From: an uncultured Flavobacteriaceae bacterium | GTDB lineage: Bacteria; Bacteroidota; Bacteroidia; Flavobacteriales; Flavobacteriaceae | NCBI GenBank assembly: GCA_947500385.1 | Contig: CANMSA010000003.1 | Span: 186,001-250,000, forward strand | Length of the DNA: 64,000 nt | Direction: 5' to 3' | In this document: one piece after another, positions 33,163 through 42,287 of the stretch | Position numbering within the stretch: position 1 is the stretch's first letter | How the letters are laid out: every line of letters starts with the position of its first letter | The notes under the pieces: model-generated | What the model was told of the DNA's origin: nothing | What the model saw: only the letters and a program-made list of their open reading frames with translations | Database searches by the model: none | Position numbers and translations under genes: made by a program

Positions 33163-34212
33163 CTACTTTTTAAGAATGTTCACTTCGAACATCTTATCCC
33201 AGTCTTTTCCGGTGACGAAAAATGTCTTGCGTTCTGGGTGATAGGCAATACCATTGAGTACGTTTTCAGTAGCGCTCCATCCTGCATGCTTGGTTACTTT
33301 TTTATCGAGTCCGCCAAAATTGACGACCCCTTCTATCGCACCACTGGCCGCGTCGATTATCATTACGCCGGAACGTTGGTATACGTTCGCGTAAATTTTG
33401 CCATCAACATATTCCAATTCATTTGCCTTGCTAAAAACCGATTTATTGGTTACCGTTTGTATAAAACCTTCTTCAATCAGGGTCTCCGGGTTCAAAAACC
33501 AAATTTTTTCGCTGCCATCACTTTTTATCAAATGCTTTCCGTCATTAGTGAGGCCCCAGCCTTCTTTGCTTTCGCCATATTGAAAATTATCCAATTTGCT
33601 CAAATCGCTTAAGTTGTAGATAAATCCTGTTCTGCTTTGCCAGGTAAGCATGAATATTTTTTCATCGAGAATGGTGATGCCTTCTCCAAACACCGTACCA
33701 TCCATTTCCACTTTTTGCAGTACTTCCCCTGTTTCAAAATTGGTTTTACGCAAGGAAGATCGATCTTTCTTGCCGGTACTCTCATACAATATCCCATCAT
33801 GAAATTCAAGCCCTTGGGTGTATGCCCTATTGTCATGGGGATATTCGTTGACAATCTCATAAGTGTATACCTCAGGAGCTTTGGAAGCGAGTACGCGAAT
33901 GGAAGTCGCAACTTCTACGGAAGTGTCATCGTATGATACCGTTGCCTGTAACATTTTGTTTCCAAGCCGGGGTATATCCAGTTTTATTTTACCATCTGAA
34001 AAAGGAACCACTTCCCCATCTATTGCGTAGGTTACACTTGTGATGCTTTTGTTTTCTGGATTTTTTATCGAAACGGCTACTTCTTCCCCTTGTTGCACCA
34101 CTTTGCCTTCAATCTTTATATCAAAGAGTTTGGCCTGTTTTCTGTCCATATCTCCACAATTGGCTAGAAGGAGGCACAGGCACAGGAAAGTCACTTGTTT
34201 TAATTTACCCAT
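33163..34212 (-). CDS. Glutaminyl-peptide cyclotransferase (plant/bacterial type), lipoprotein
   Basis: 349 residues. The signal peptide ends in LLLANCGD (Cys about residue 19), so the protein is lipid-anchored. A linker domain at ~30-105 is followed by a five-bladed propeller of the glutamine cyclotransferase family: NEYPHDNRAYTQGLEF (about 122-137), YESTGKKDRSSLRK, GEGITILDEKIFMLTW and WGLTNDGKHLI are diagnostic. The enzyme converts N-terminal Gln to pyroglutamate on exported proteins, which is common among type IX-secreted proteins of Bacteroidota. Cotranscribed with the thioesterase (2-base gap). Confidence 0.9.
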   Translation of the reverse strand: MGKLKQVTFLCLCLLLANCGDMDRKQAKLFDIKIEGKVVQQGEEVAVSIKNPENKSITSVTYAIDGEVVPFSDGKIKLDIPRLGNKMLQATVSYDDTSVEVATSIRVLASKAPEVYTYEIVNEYPHDNRAYTQGLEFHDGILYESTGKKDRSSLRKTNFETGEVLQKVEMDGTVFGEGITILDEKIFMLTWQSRTGFIYNLSDLSKLDNFQYGESKEGWGLTNDGKHLIKSDGSEKIWFLNPETLIEEGFIQTVTNKSVFSKANELEYVDGKIYANVYQRSGVMIIDAASGAIEGVVNFGGLDKKVTKHAGWSATENVLNGIAYHPERKTFFVTGKDWDKMFEVNILKK

Positions 34213-34490
34213 AGGTCTTGAACTGTTTTAATTTCCGCAACCTGTATTACCATCAAACAGGTGTGGGATAGCGAGCAGGCAAGTTAGTTTATAATTTCAA
34301 GAATGTAAAACAATACGGCGGATGTCCTATGTTTTTTAGTGCTTTTCTATACGGAGATTCCTCAGCGCTATTTGATAATCAGCTTTTTACTATTACCGAT
34401 TCTTTTTTGAGCCCTAATTGCAATGTGAAGCGAGCACAATTATTACATAAATATCATCAATTAAATTTTAAAAGAAGTTTTAAAAGTGTG

Positions 34491-34498
34491 TATATTTG
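34491..34498 (+). promoter_or_regulatory. -7 promoter box of the SRP RNA gene
   Basis: TATATTTG is a perfect TAnnTTTG box, ending five bases before the first paired base of the SRP RNA (34504). The -33 region around 34468-34472 is T-rich without TTG. Confidence 0.65.
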
Positions 34499-34503
34499 CA
34501 GCT

Positions 34504-34603
34504 GGCAAGTCCTACACGACCAGCTCCTGTAGAATCCCCCAGGGTGGGAACGCAGCAAGGGTATATGGTTGAGCGGTGCGATGTAGGTAGCTTGCCTTTT
34601 TTT
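34504..34603 (+). ncRNA. ffs: Signal recognition particle RNA, small bacterial type (4.5S-like)
   Basis: About 95 bases. The ends close as a long helix: GGCAAG (34504-34509) with CTTGCC (34591-34596) and CCTACA with TGTAGG just inside. The conserved apical domain that binds Ffh is seen as CAGGGTGGGAACGCAGCAAGGG (split here, 34540-34561), with the symmetric-loop GGGAA and GCAGC elements. A run of seven Ts (34597-34603) ends it as its own terminator. There is no Alu-domain extension. It pairs with Ffh to target inner-membrane and secreted proteins. Confidence 0.93.
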
Positions 34604-34680
34604 GTACCCAAAAGCGAACGAGCTACTTCCTTCAACTTTCGCTTCTCACTGCTCTTTTTTATTCGTTAATTTGCAATCAT

Positions 34681-35490
34681 ATGCAACAAAAAGTAGTACT
34701 TATTACCGGAGGTTCTTCAGGCATAGGCAAAGCCATTGGTGTTTATCTAAAATCAAAACAGTTGCGCGTATACGGTACTACCCGTAGTTTGGCGCAGCAT
34801 CCTGATTTTGAGATTTTCCCGTTATTGGAACTCGATGTTCGAAAGACCGATACCATTTCAGAGGCCATTAAACGCCTTATCGAACTTGAAGGGCGCATAG
34901 ACGTGCTTATCAATAATGCAGGGGTAGGAATTACCGGCCCAATAGAGGAAACACCCCATGAGAGTATATTGAATGCTTTTGATATCAATTTCCATGGTCC
35001 GTTGCATATGATGAAGGCCGTGCTGCCCCAAATGCGAAAGCAGGGTGGGGGACTCATAATCAACATTACCTCGATTGCCGGTTATATGGGGCTTCCGTTC
35101 AGGGGTATTTATTCCGCTTCCAAAGGGGCGCTCGAAATTGCATCGGAAGCCATTCGCATGGAAACGAAAGATTTCGGGGTGCATATTACAAATTTGGCTC
35201 CCGGTGCCTATGCCACAAACATTGCGGCAGGGAGGTTTCATGTAGACGCGAATGGGGGATCGCCCTATGCAAGAACATACGGTCGTACCTTAGAGGCTAT
35301 CAACGAAAGTGTAGATGATGGCGAAGACCCCATACAAGTTGCTCAGAAGGTATATCGGTTGTTGCGGACCAAGGAGCCCAAAGTACATTATAGGGTAGGG
35401 GCCTTTACTCAAAAACTTTCTGTATTCCTTAAGCGGGTACTGCCCGAGAAACTCTTTGAGAAAATGTTATTGAACCATTATAAATTGTAG
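34681..35490 (+). CDS. SDR family oxidoreductase
   Basis: 269 residues. Classical short-chain dehydrogenase: cofactor motif LITGGSSGIGKAIGVYL (residues 7-23), NNAGVGITGP (about 80-89), catalytic Ser in INITSIAGYMG and the YSASKGAL motif (Tyr-x3-Lys, about 142-149). The last ~60 residues form an extra helical tail (LSVFLKRVLPEKLFEKML). Substrate unknown. It is 80 bases after the SRP RNA terminator and 87 bases before fsa, with no obvious shared function. Confidence 0.88.
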   Translation: MQQKVVLITGGSSGIGKAIGVYLKSKQLRVYGTTRSLAQHPDFEIFPLLELDVRKTDTISEAIKRLIELEGRIDVLINNAGVGITGPIEETPHESILNAFDINFHGPLHMMKAVLPQMRKQGGGLIINITSIAGYMGLPFRGIYSASKGALEIASEAIRMETKDFGVHITNLAPGAYATNIAAGRFHVDANGGSPYARTYGRTLEAINESVDDGEDPIQVAQKVYRLLRTKEPKVHYRVGAFTQKLSVFLKRVLPEKLFEKMLLNHYKL

Positions 35491-35577
35491 TTTTACAATG
35501 GTTTTTGAATCCCGTTGCCAATACGGAACGATTGCCATGTAAAACGTACTTTTTTATCCATATTTAAACCAGAACAA

Positions 35578-36231
35578 ATGAAATTTTTTATAGACACTGC
35601 CAATTTAGATCAAATTCGAGAAGCCCAAGCATTGGGAGTACTAGATGGGGTAACTACGAACCCCTCATTAATGGCAAAGGAGGGAATTACAGGACGAAAC
35701 AACATCTTGAAGCATTATGTGGATATTTGCACCATCGTAGAGGGGGATGTTTCCGCGGAAGTGATTTCTACCGATTTCGAGGCAATGATAAAAGAAGGCG
35801 AAGAATTAGCCGAATTACATGACCAGATTGTGGTGAAAGTCCCTATGATTAAAGACGGGGTAAAGGCCTTGAAATATTTTTCGGATAAGGGTATCGCAAC
35901 CAATTGTACATTGGTGTTTTCTGCGGGTCAGGCGTTATTGGCAGCAAAAGCCGGAGCCACCTATGTATCTCCTTTTATAGGGCGACTGGATGACATTTCT
36001 ACCGATGGGCTGAACCTCATTGCCGAAATCAGAATGATTTATGATAACTATGGCTTTGATACACAAATCTTAGCAGCTTCGGTACGTCATACAATGCATG
36101 TGATCGATTGCGCAAAACTAGGCGCTGATGTCATGACGGGACCTTTGTCGGCGATAGAAGGCTTGTTGAAGCACCCATTGACCGATATTGGTCTTGCTAA
36201 ATTTTTGGCAGATTATAAGAAAGGAAACTAG
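35578..36231 (+). CDS. fsa: Fructose-6-phosphate aldolase / transaldolase-like protein
   Basis: 217 residues from the ATG at 35578 (an in-frame upstream ATG at 35515 would add a non-conserved 21-residue tail). A TIM-barrel aldolase of the transaldolase 3B/FSA group: [16 protein letters not shown] opening, [13 protein letters not shown], the Schiff-base lysine in [44 protein letters not shown] (the VKVP lysine about residue 85 and the FSAGQA segment about 113). Cleaves fructose 6-phosphate or acts as a small transaldolase; sequence alone does not decide which. Confidence 0.85.
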   Translation: MKFFIDTANLDQIREAQALGVLDGVTTNPSLMAKEGITGRNNILKHYVDICTIVEGDVSAEVISTDFEAMIKEGEELAELHDQIVVKVPMIKDGVKALKYFSDKGIATNCTLVFSAGQALLAAKAGATYVSPFIGRLDDISTDGLNLIAEIRMIYDNYGFDTQILAASVRHTMHVIDCAKLGADVMTGPLSAIEGLLKHPLTDIGLAKFLADYKKGN

Positions 36232-36401
36232 GAACAAAGAACGAATCAACGCTTTCTGCGGATTTAGTGGTAACGCAAAAGGTACGGATGTCCTACATCG
36301 GTACCTTTTTTACTTAAAAGCACTTTTGGGAACCCGCTTATTTCGCTTCTAGTGGCGCGTACTTTGCGCATCGGTTTTTAAGGAAGGGCGTCGTCTTCCT
36401 G

Positions 36402-37784
36402 TTAGAAGGAAGCATAAATATTCGAAAAGGCATCAACAATAAGCGAATCTTCCGTAATAACGCATTTGTTTGGCGGATAGATGATCAGGGATTCCGTGAG
36501 GGTTTTGAAGTCGTTAGACCGAAACTGTAAGTTTGTATCTAACCCCGACGTTTCAAGTATTCCTTTCCAAAGTGGCTCGCTTGTTCTCATATTGATACCC
36601 ACATAAGTATACTCGGGTTTTTGCTTGGTGAGAATCGCAATGCGTTTTGTAATATTTTCAAAATGTCTTCGCTCAGCTGCAGACCAGAAGTAGAATACCG
36701 TTTTCCCTTCTTTTGCAATTTCCCTTAACGAGAGCGTATCACCTGCCGTATTGGTGACCGATACGTCCGGAATAACGTGGTTGGGTTGAATATTCGCAAT
36801 GCCACTATAGAGCTTGTCTATTTCATTGAGATGCTTGTTATTCCCTGACAGTTTATGAAACTCATCTATAAATACCCTGTTGTTTTCCTCCGTATCATGA
36901 ACCTTTAACAAATAATCAAAGGCCACATATCTGTATAAGTTGTCTTTCAGTTCTTTGGCGGTAATCATACTGTCGATCAAATGCAACTTGTGACGGTTAA
37001 AATGGAGCTGATTACGCACTATTTTTTCCTTTACCCTACATTTTTCTTTACACGTCATGTACGCCAAATTCTGAATATGATTCAGCATGAAGTTGTAGTA
37101 CGGTCGCAAATACGTAAGTTCTTCATCGCCAAATTCGAGCTCGTTGCGGTACTCATAAAACGCCTTGGGAAGCCCCTCCATTTTACCACTATGTGCCAAA
37201 TTTTTGTGCCGGAAAGGATATTTTTCCTTAAAGGTATAATAGGTGTAGTCAATACTTGCTTTCCCTATTTTTACTTGGTCGCCCACGATTTCCCCTTCGT
37301 TTTGAAGCTCTTTTAACAACGCCACTTTTTTATTTTTCAACGAATCTACCCGCTTTAGAAATTCACTGGCCTCCAGATTATAATAGTTGTTGATCAAAGG
37401 CATTTCATCCTCTCTGGCCAAAAAGAGCTCCAAGAGAAAATTGCTGATGGCACTACCACGACCCGAAAATACCAATGACTCATCAAAATCGATTGTGTTC
37501 AACCGTACCATAATACTATCTCCTTTTTGAAGATACACATATTGATATTCCGGCGAATGATTGAAATGATACAGGCCCTGTGGCAAAGAGTCAAAAGAAA
37601 AAGAGAAACGATTCTGCTCATTTAAAAGGGCGGAATCAATGATTTTATCCCCCTTGTAGAGCACAATATGGCTGCTAGTGGGGTTTACGATCTCCCCTGC
37701 AAAAAAAACATTGGGGGATTTTTTTTCTCCTTTACTACAACCTGCCAAAATAATAAGAAACAGATAAAGTAAATTCTTATCCAT
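36402..37784 (-). CDS. Thioredoxin-fold lipoprotein lacking the redox cysteines
   Basis: 460 residues from the ATG at 37784, giving the lipoprotein signal MDKNLLYLFLIILAGC (Cys 16). The N-terminal ~110 residues resemble the DUF4369-type beta domain found in front of Bacteroidota TlpA proteins; a helical middle follows. The C-terminal ~120 residues keep the thioredoxin/AhpC-TSA fold (DVSVTNTAGDTLSLREIAKEGKTVFYFW, in parts), but the WCxxC site is replaced by FWSAAERRHF, so no disulfide chemistry is expected. Alone in its unit; a binding or structural role is more likely than a redox one. Confidence 0.75.
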   Translation of the reverse strand: MDKNLLYLFLIILAGCSKGEKKSPNVFFAGEIVNPTSSHIVLYKGDKIIDSALLNEQNRFSFSFDSLPQGLYHFNHSPEYQYVYLQKGDSIMVRLNTIDFDESLVFSGRGSAISNFLLELFLAREDEMPLINNYYNLEASEFLKRVDSLKNKKVALLKELQNEGEIVGDQVKIGKASIDYTYYTFKEKYPFRHKNLAHSGKMEGLPKAFYEYRNELEFGDEELTYLRPYYNFMLNHIQNLAYMTCKEKCRVKEKIVRNQLHFNRHKLHLIDSMITAKELKDNLYRYVAFDYLLKVHDTEENNRVFIDEFHKLSGNNKHLNEIDKLYSGIANIQPNHVIPDVSVTNTAGDTLSLREIAKEGKTVFYFWSAAERRHFENITKRIAILTKQKPEYTYVGINMRTSEPLWKGILETSGLDTNLQFRSNDFKTLTESLIIYPPNKCVITEDSLIVDAFSNIYASF

Positions 37785-37905
37785 ACAAGAAGATCTATGA
37801 TAGAATGTAAAAATAAGCAAGCACAGGGCCCTATGCTGTTAATGGCACGTTAAAAGTTATAACGATCCCGTTCCTTTTCGATAAAAGTGATGGCAGACAA
37901 GATTA

Positions 37906-37936
37906 TTGGCTAAGGGAACTAATTTGCCTATTTTTG
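37906..37936 (+). promoter_or_regulatory. Bacteroidota-type promoter of the ABC-F gene
   Basis: TTG at 37906-37908 and TATTTTTG at 37929-37936 with a 20-base spacer match the TTG-N19/20-TAnnTTTG pattern. It lies 23 bases before the ATG at 37960. Confidence 0.65.
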
Positions 37937-37959
37937 CACGAAATTTTAAAGCAGAAAAT

Positions 37960-39588
37960 ATGTTGTCGGTTTCTAATTTGTCGGTTCAGTTTGGGAAAAG
38001 AGTCTTGTTTGATGAGGTGAATGTTGCGTTTACCCAAGGCAATTGTTATGGGATAATAGGAGCCAATGGGGCCGGGAAATCTACTTTTCTAAGAATCATG
38101 TCAGGTCAGGTAGATCCCACATCCGGTCATGTACATTTAGAGCCGGGCAAGCGCATGTCTATTTTAGAACAAGATCATAACGCCTATGACGAATCTACCG
38201 TTTTGGAAACTGTGGTAATGGGGAATAAACCCTTGTTCAAAATTAAAACGGAAATAGATGCACTGTATGCCGATTATACAGATGAAAATGCCGACAAAAT
38301 AGGGGAGTTACAAGTAGAATTCGAAGAAATGAATGGCTGGAATGCCGATAGTGACGCCGCTGCCTTACTTTCAAACTTGGGGATTACGGAGTCCTTGCAT
38401 TATACCGTCATGAGCGAAGTAGATTCCAAGCTAAAAGTGAGGGTGCTGCTGGCACAGGCATTGTTTGGCAATCCCGATGTACTTATTATGGATGAGCCTA
38501 CCAATGATCTTGACTACGAGACAATTAGTTGGTTAGAACACTTTTTGGCGGATTATGAGAATACGGTAATCGTTGTGTCGCACGACCGGCACTTTTTGGA
38601 CTCGGTCTGTACCCATATCGGTGATATCGATTTTGGTAAAATAAACCTGTTTAGTGGAAACTACACTTTTTGGTACGAAAGTAGTCAGTTGGCCGCGAGA
38701 CAGCGTGCTCAACAGAATAAAAAAGCCGAAGATAAAGCGAAGGAGTTGCAAGAGTTCATTATGCGGTTTAGCGCAAACGTGGCCAAGAGCAAGCAGGCAA
38801 CCAGTAGAAAAAAGATGCTCTCGAAATTAAAGGTAGAAGATATTAAGCCTTCGAGCCGACGATACCCTGCGATTATTTTTGATCGTGAACGCGAAGCCGG
38901 GGATCAAATATTAAATGTAGATGGTTTATCGGCTGTTTCGGAAGATGGGGATTTGCTTTTTGAAAAAGTAGATATCAATTTGGCAAAGGGTGATAAGGTT
39001 GCCGTCATATCGAAAGACTCGCGGGCTACCAGTGCTTTTTATGAAATAATAAATGGGAACAGAAAGGCCGATAAAGGGGACTTTCAATGGGGTATTACGA
39101 CCTCACAATCCTATCTGCCGGCCGATAACTCCCGCTTTTTTAATCAGCATATCAATTTGGTCGATTGGCTCCGGCAATGGGCAAAGACCGAAGAAGAGCG
39201 CGAAGAAGTATATATTCGCGGATTTCTTGGAAAAATGCTCTTTAGCGGGGAAGAAGCTTTAAAACAATGCACCGTACTTTCAGGGGGAGAAAAAGTGCGT
39301 TGTATGCTGAGCAGAATGATGATGCTTAGGGCCAATGTCTTAATGTTGGATGAACCCACCAACCACCTGGACCTTGAAAGTATCACCGCTTTTAATAACT
39401 CCCTGAAGAACTTTAAAGGTACTGTTCTTTTTACAACACATGACCATGAATTCGCACAAACGGTAGCTGATAGAATCATAGAATTAACCCCTAAAGGCAA
39501 TATTGACAGACATTTAACGTTCGATGAATACATGTCAGAAAAGACGATTAAGGAGCTGCGGAAGAAAATGTACGCGGTTTCGGTTTGA
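37960..39588 (+). CDS. ABC-F family ATPase (YbiT-like)
   Basis: 542 residues from the ATG at 37960; a longer TTG frame start at 37906 lies inside the promoter. Two ABC domains without membrane segments: first Walker A GANGAGKST (about 33-41), signature region, Walker B LIMDEPTNDLD and a linker rich in charged residues; second, a divergent Walker A region (ISKDSRATSAF), signature LSGGEKVRCMLSRMM, and VLMLDEPTNHLDLES. ABC-F proteins act on the ribosome in translation; this one resembles YbiT. The missing lysine in the second Walker A is normal for that subgroup or unusual, I cannot say which. Confidence 0.88.
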   Translation: MLSVSNLSVQFGKRVLFDEVNVAFTQGNCYGIIGANGAGKSTFLRIMSGQVDPTSGHVHLEPGKRMSILEQDHNAYDESTVLETVVMGNKPLFKIKTEIDALYADYTDENADKIGELQVEFEEMNGWNADSDAAALLSNLGITESLHYTVMSEVDSKLKVRVLLAQALFGNPDVLIMDEPTNDLDYETISWLEHFLADYENTVIVVSHDRHFLDSVCTHIGDIDFGKINLFSGNYTFWYESSQLAARQRAQQNKKAEDKAKELQEFIMRFSANVAKSKQATSRKKMLSKLKVEDIKPSSRRYPAIIFDREREAGDQILNVDGLSAVSEDGDLLFEKVDINLAKGDKVAVISKDSRATSAFYEIINGNRKADKGDFQWGITTSQSYLPADNSRFFNQHINLVDWLRQWAKTEEEREEVYIRGFLGKMLFSGEEALKQCTVLSGGEKVRCMLSRMMMLRANVLMLDEPTNHLDLESITAFNNSLKNFKGTVLFTTHDHEFAQTVADRIIELTPKGNIDRHLTFDEYMSEKTIKELRKKMYAVSV

Positions 39589-39613
39589 CTTGTAGAACCC
39601 AAATTCTTACATT

Positions 39614-40744
39614 ATGAAAACCTACAATCTTTTTAGCCTTATCTTGGTGTGCCTTTTGTTTTCATGTAGTACCTCCGAAGAAGGCGACGGTGGTGGTGGC
39701 ACGACCAATCCAGGTGCGGATGCCGATTACACCCTATTGTTAGAAACTGGTTCAGCGCTCAAAAGCACGCTTTTGAATGCAAATGCCGAGTTGATTACAT
39801 TCAATCCTGCGGATAGCAAATTTGCCGATATCTCCACTCCGGAGTTGACCTATAAAGATGGAGCGGTTTTTAGTTTTTATCAAAAGAACGGAAGCTGTTC
39901 GGGCGAAATTTTACGGTATGATTTCAATAGTGATAGCGCTGATGCGATTGTGCTTTTCGATGATTTAAATGATTGTGATCTTACTCCTTATGCGATCGCG
40001 CATTCCAACGAAAAGGTGTACATCGCCTATGGGTTGGAGAATACCATGTTAAACGAAGACTACTTTATTCGAGTGGTGGATTTAAATGCCACTGAGAATA
40101 CTTTTATCGATGTTTCGGTCAGCAAAAAACCAAGCGACCTTGTTTTTACGAACAACAGACTATTTATTTTGACGCTAGATGAAACAATTACCAACGAGAA
40201 TTTTATGGTAGTGATGGACGCTTCAACCGATACCATGATCATTGAGATGAATCTGGGCTTTAACGCCCATCAACTGATCAAAAATTCGGATGAGAATATA
40301 ATCGTAAGTTATGATGAGTTGCATACGCTGATGAACAGTCAAACGCTTGCGCTGCAATATGTACAATATCAAGAAGGTATAGAGCCGAAGTTTACCAAAG
40401 CGAATTCAAATAATTTTGATGATACCGGGAAGATGTACTACGAAACGCCTCCGGGTGAGAATAGTATTTATCCCATCATTCCAGCTATTTACGATTTTGG
40501 AGAAAACCTGGTAGTGCTATACGCATTTGAAAACTTTCTTACCGAGGCACAACGGAATTTGGAGTATGAGATAGAAACGACTACCATGGTCGATTTCGAT
40601 ATCAAAAATGGTTATATGCTGATCGGTTATAAGAAAAAGAACAGCCAAACCGGAGGATTACTTCGCATACGAACTGGTGCCGAACCCGCGGTAATCGATA
40701 ATATTGATGTAAACGGGATCCCTCGTAGTATTGTCGTAAAATAA
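39614..40744 (+). CDS. Uncharacterised lipoprotein, probably beta-propeller
   Basis: 376 residues. Signal peptide ending LLFSCSTSEEG (Cys 19), then a Gly-rich spacer (GDGGGGTTNPGADA). The rest shows repeated blade-like units (for example YAIAHSNEKVYIAYGLEN, PSDLVFTNNRLFILTLD, NSDENIIVSYDELHTL), pointing to a beta-propeller. Likely outer-membrane anchored. No catalytic motif. It starts 25 bases after the ABC-F gene and is followed by a strong terminator. Confidence 0.72.
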   Translation: MKTYNLFSLILVCLLFSCSTSEEGDGGGGTTNPGADADYTLLLETGSALKSTLLNANAELITFNPADSKFADISTPELTYKDGAVFSFYQKNGSCSGEILRYDFNSDSADAIVLFDDLNDCDLTPYAIAHSNEKVYIAYGLENTMLNEDYFIRVVDLNATENTFIDVSVSKKPSDLVFTNNRLFILTLDETITNENFMVVMDASTDTMIIEMNLGFNAHQLIKNSDENIIVSYDELHTLMNSQTLALQYVQYQEGIEPKFTKANSNNFDDTGKMYYETPPGENSIYPIIPAIYDFGENLVVLYAFENFLTEAQRNLEYEIETTTMVDFDIKNGYMLIGYKKKNSQTGGLLRIRTGAEPAVIDNIDVNGIPRSIVVK

Positions 40745-40760
40745 GAATAGACCAATCTTG

Positions 40761-40797
40761 AAAAGGGCCTTCATCCAAAGATGAAGGCCCTTTTTTG
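40761..40797. terminator. Strong hairpin terminator after the propeller lipoprotein
   Basis: AAAAGGGCCTTCAT (40761-40774), loop of six, ATGAAGGCCCTTTT (40781-40794): a 14-bp stem ending in Ts, the most perfect hairpin of the window; it can stop both convergent genes. Confidence 0.92.
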
Positions 40798-40815
40798 TTG
40801 CCGGGATGTACGTAC

Positions 40816-41535
40816 TCAGGCGTTAAAATATTTGCTCTTCCAAATAGCGGGATTAAAATTTTTGCCCAATGCAAAACCATAAAAAATTACTACGGCCGCC
40901 AGGCTCTTGAACATAAAGAAGAAGACGATCCAAAACTCACTACTAGTATTGTTTTTAGAAAACAGTCCGGTTGGTATGAGAGCGGTACAAACAAAACTGA
41001 TCACCAATACCACAAGCGCAAGGTTAACAATACTTTTAAAGGGCCACACAAGTATTTTTCTCAATGGATGAAGATCGTTCCCCCATTTGTGTATCAAATA
41101 AAAATAGTCGTTTCCTATCGGTGCGAACAACAAAGGGTCATCTTTATCGGCGAGTTTAAATAATTTTGATGGTGCTACGATTTTAAAACCTTTTAGTTCA
41201 ATTTCGTGTTCTTTTTCCAGTTTGCTGATTTTGGAAAAAGCTTCCTGGGGAATCTCCCCTTTAAAGTACTTCGAATCTAAAAAGCGTAACCTGTAGTCAA
41301 TACAGATATTTTTTATTTGATCGATATGGTAGATTTTTTCTGTCCGTAACAAATCAAAGTTGAATCTATTTTCCACATAATTGGCCGCTTTAGCAATGGT
41401 TTGTCGAATGCGATCTTGTTTGTACGATACTTCCTGTAGAATTTGTTCGACAGCTGCTAGTACTTCGTCGGCATTGCTATTTTTGGCCCGTTCTTTTTCT
41501 AGCTTTTCTTCAATGTTGGTATTCGTTAGTCTCAT
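40816..41535 (-). CDS. Uncharacterised protein with two C-terminal membrane helices
   Basis: 239 residues. The N-terminal ~150 residues are predicted helical and charged, without signal peptide; they contain a coiled-coil-like stretch at about 8-45. Two hydrophobic helices lie at about 167-188 and 200-222. No family recognised. It stands alone between the lipoprotein and the fasciclin gene, both convergent/divergent. Confidence 0.65.
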   Translation of the reverse strand: MRLTNTNIEEKLEKERAKNSNADEVLAAVEQILQEVSYKQDRIRQTIAKAANYVENRFNFDLLRTEKIYHIDQIKNICIDYRLRFLDSKYFKGEIPQEAFSKISKLEKEHEIELKGFKIVAPSKLFKLADKDDPLLFAPIGNDYFYLIHKWGNDLHPLRKILVWPFKSIVNLALVVLVISFVCTALIPTGLFSKNNTSSEFWIVFFFMFKSLAAVVIFYGFALGKNFNPAIWKSKYFNA

Positions 41536-41735
41536 TTCTTTTTCTTTAGCTTCCCAAAGTTAGGAAATTCTGGTCCGGCCTCTAAATCACACAACGGCAA
41601 GGTTGTTAATATTGTGTTAATTTCTATGAAGCGCACATTCCTTTAACATGCTTTTTCCGTAGATGAGTGTATATTGCCGATGAATTTGGTCGTTTATCGA
41701 TTAATTGTATTTTGTTCATCCCAAATCTAGAACCT

Positions 41736-42278
41736 ATGAAATCTCCCCAATTCGCCACGTGCCTATTTTTTCTTTTAACAGTATCAATTGTTTCTTCCCA
41801 ATCGGTTCAGGTTGTGATGGATCCGGGTAAATCGATTATTTCCAACACCGAAAATTCTGAAAATCACCAAACGCTTTTAGCGGCAGTTAAAGCCGCCGAT
41901 TTGGAAGAGGTTTTGGAAAGTAAGGGCCCTTTTACCGTTTTTGCGCCCTCGGATAACGCATTCGATAAACTTTCGGAAGCCCGCCTTGCCAGATTGTTAC
42001 GCCCGGAAAACAAAAAAGAACTACATTCCCTGTTAACCTATCATATTGTAGCGGGGAACTTATCCGCTTCCACTATTTTAAAGGCAATGTGCCGTGGTAA
42101 TGGAGTGGCCACCTTCACGACCGTGCAGGGAGATGAGTTAACGGCCACCATGAACGGTATCGACATTGTTCTTACCGATAGTAATGGCAATACGGCGCGG
42201 ATAACTACGGCAGATTCAAATCAGCGCAATGGGGTAATCCACGAAATAGACAGTGTTATTCTCCCTGCAAAATTATAA
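41736..42278 (+). CDS. Secreted fasciclin-domain protein
   Basis: 180 residues from the ATG at 41736, which gives a signal peptide (CLFFLLTVSIVSSQ); a frame start at 41667 would place 23 extra residues before it. The mature part is one fasciclin (FAS1) domain: QTLLAAVKAADLEEVLESKGPFTVFAPSDNAFDKL in parts, YHIVAGNLS (H-box region), and GVIHEIDSVILP at the end. Such domains mediate adhesion or protein-protein contact. No anchor is visible, so likely soluble in the periplasm or secreted. Confidence 0.9.
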   Translation: MKSPQFATCLFFLLTVSIVSSQSVQVVMDPGKSIISNTENSENHQTLLAAVKAADLEEVLESKGPFTVFAPSDNAFDKLSEARLARLLRPENKKELHSLLTYHIVAGNLSASTILKAMCRGNGVATFTTVQGDELTATMNGIDIVLTDSNGNTARITTADSNQRNGVIHEIDSVILPAKL

Positions 42279-42287
42279 CCCCCGTTT

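Noticed and set aside
34240-34262. ACCTGT-N11-ACAGGT inverted repeat upstream of the glutaminyl cyclotransferase gene
   Set aside because: Arms are only six bases and no promoter box lies at a useful distance; kept as weak.
34501-34603. Possible tRNA or riboswitch at the stable structured RNA
   Set aside because: The GGGAA and GCAGC asymmetric-loop elements and closing helix identify it as SRP RNA; there is no tRNA T-arm or anticodon arm.
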